Assembly (NCBI GenBank): GCA_963575655.1
Contig: CAUYTY010000194.1
Coordinates: forward strand, 1 to 32,952
Reading direction: 5' to 3'
DNA: 32,952 nt
From: Gammaproteobacteria bacterium
GTDB lineage: Bacteria; Pseudomonadota; Gammaproteobacteria; CAIRSR01
Shown here: piece by piece, positions 32,859-32,952 of the stretch
How the letters are laid out: each line of letters begins with the position of its first letter
How positions within the stretch are numbered: position 1 is the stretch's first letter
Program-made: the position numbers and the translations under genes
Notes under the pieces: generated by a model
The model's database searches: none
What the model was told of the DNA's origin: nothing
The model's input: the letters and a program-made list of their open reading frames with translations, nothing else

Positions 32859-32874
32859 TCAGAAATATTTCTGA
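32859..32874. promoter_or_regulatory. 16 bp perfect palindrome upstream of hisA
   Basis: TCAGAAATATTTCTGA lies 16 to 31 bases before the hisA start codon. It may be an operator or only a flank of the insertion site of the next element. No regulator match known to me. Confidence 0.3.
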
Positions 32875-32881
32875 TATTTTT

Positions 32882-32952
32882 AACCCAAGTTGCCGCCACC
32901 TACTTGCCCCCTTCCCAGCCCTCCCCGTAAACGGGGAGGGAGTAGGCCGCAG
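32882..32952 (+). mobile_element. AACCC-type element, variant B, copy 3 (cut by the window end)
   Basis: Begins AACCCAAGTTGCCGCCACCT and continues as 23627 does, through the CCCCGTAAACGGGG core and GGGAGTAGGCCGCAG. It has a CAC insertion and one missing C relative to copy 1. The right end lies outside the window. Confidence 0.8.

Overview
The window looks like a chromosomal segment of a Gram-negative proteobacterium, most likely a gammaproteobacterium. It carries lipopolysaccharide genes (msbA, hldD, waaA, galU), the exbB-exbD-msbA order typical of gammaproteobacteria, an LdtD/YcbK pair, a Rep helicase and a PatZ-type acetyltransferase. Base composition is moderately GC-rich, but the CDF/CZB gene pair and many intergenic stretches are AT-richer. 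No rRNA, tRNA or CRISPR array was seen. The species cannot be named from the sequence alone; a NifX-family relic and a MamB-like metal transporter would fit an environmental, possibly sulfur-cycling or microaerophilic lineage, but that is inference.

Layout: (1) 1-4.9 kb: an IS605-like terminal hairpin, a frameshifted NifX-family gene, aspC, a bidirectional terminator, an exostosin-like glycosyltransferase and rep. (2) 5-11.3 kb, minus strand: the exbB-exbD-msbA-dciA operon, split by about 2.75 kb carrying an AAA ATPase/PD-(D/E)XK nuclease gene on the opposite strand; a 445-451 bp direct repeat of the 3' part of exbD flanks the insert. (3) 11.3-12.4 kb: a decayed insertion sequence with two TA-flanked miniature elements nested in it. 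(4) 12.6-14.8 kb: sucC-sucD behind a good sigma-70-type promoter. (5) 14.8-15.6 kb: non-coding, with an IS200/IS605-like 3' end. (6) 15.6-21.9 kb: ldtD-ycbK-hldD, then waaA and galU (envelope assembly). (7) 22.1-23.5 kb: a CDF transporter and a stand-alone zinc-binding CZB protein. (8) 23.5-30.5 kb: sbcC without sbcD beside it, an IS630 transposase tail and patZ. (9) 30.5-32.95 kb: repeat-dense ground around a small secreted protein and hisA.

The most distinctive feature is a family of short, non-coding, inverted-repeat-bounded elements, with ends of the type AACC(C/T)(A/G)AGTT and 4-5 bp AT-rich flanking duplications. At least six copies or variants occur, mainly at 12.4, 23.5-23.8 and 30.9-32.95 kb. 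Two of them, at the ends of sbcC and hisA, supply part of the stop codon of the adjacent gene. A second set of about 100 bp elements is bounded by TA duplications and may be mobilised by IS630-type transposases, one relic of which lies in the window.

The second notable feature is the exbD duplication. It has exactly the structure expected from single-crossover integration of a roughly 2.75 kb circle that carried an exbD 3' fragment, several strong hairpins and the ATPase-nuclease gene. The full exbD is retained next to exbB, and a truncated copy remains in front of msbA.
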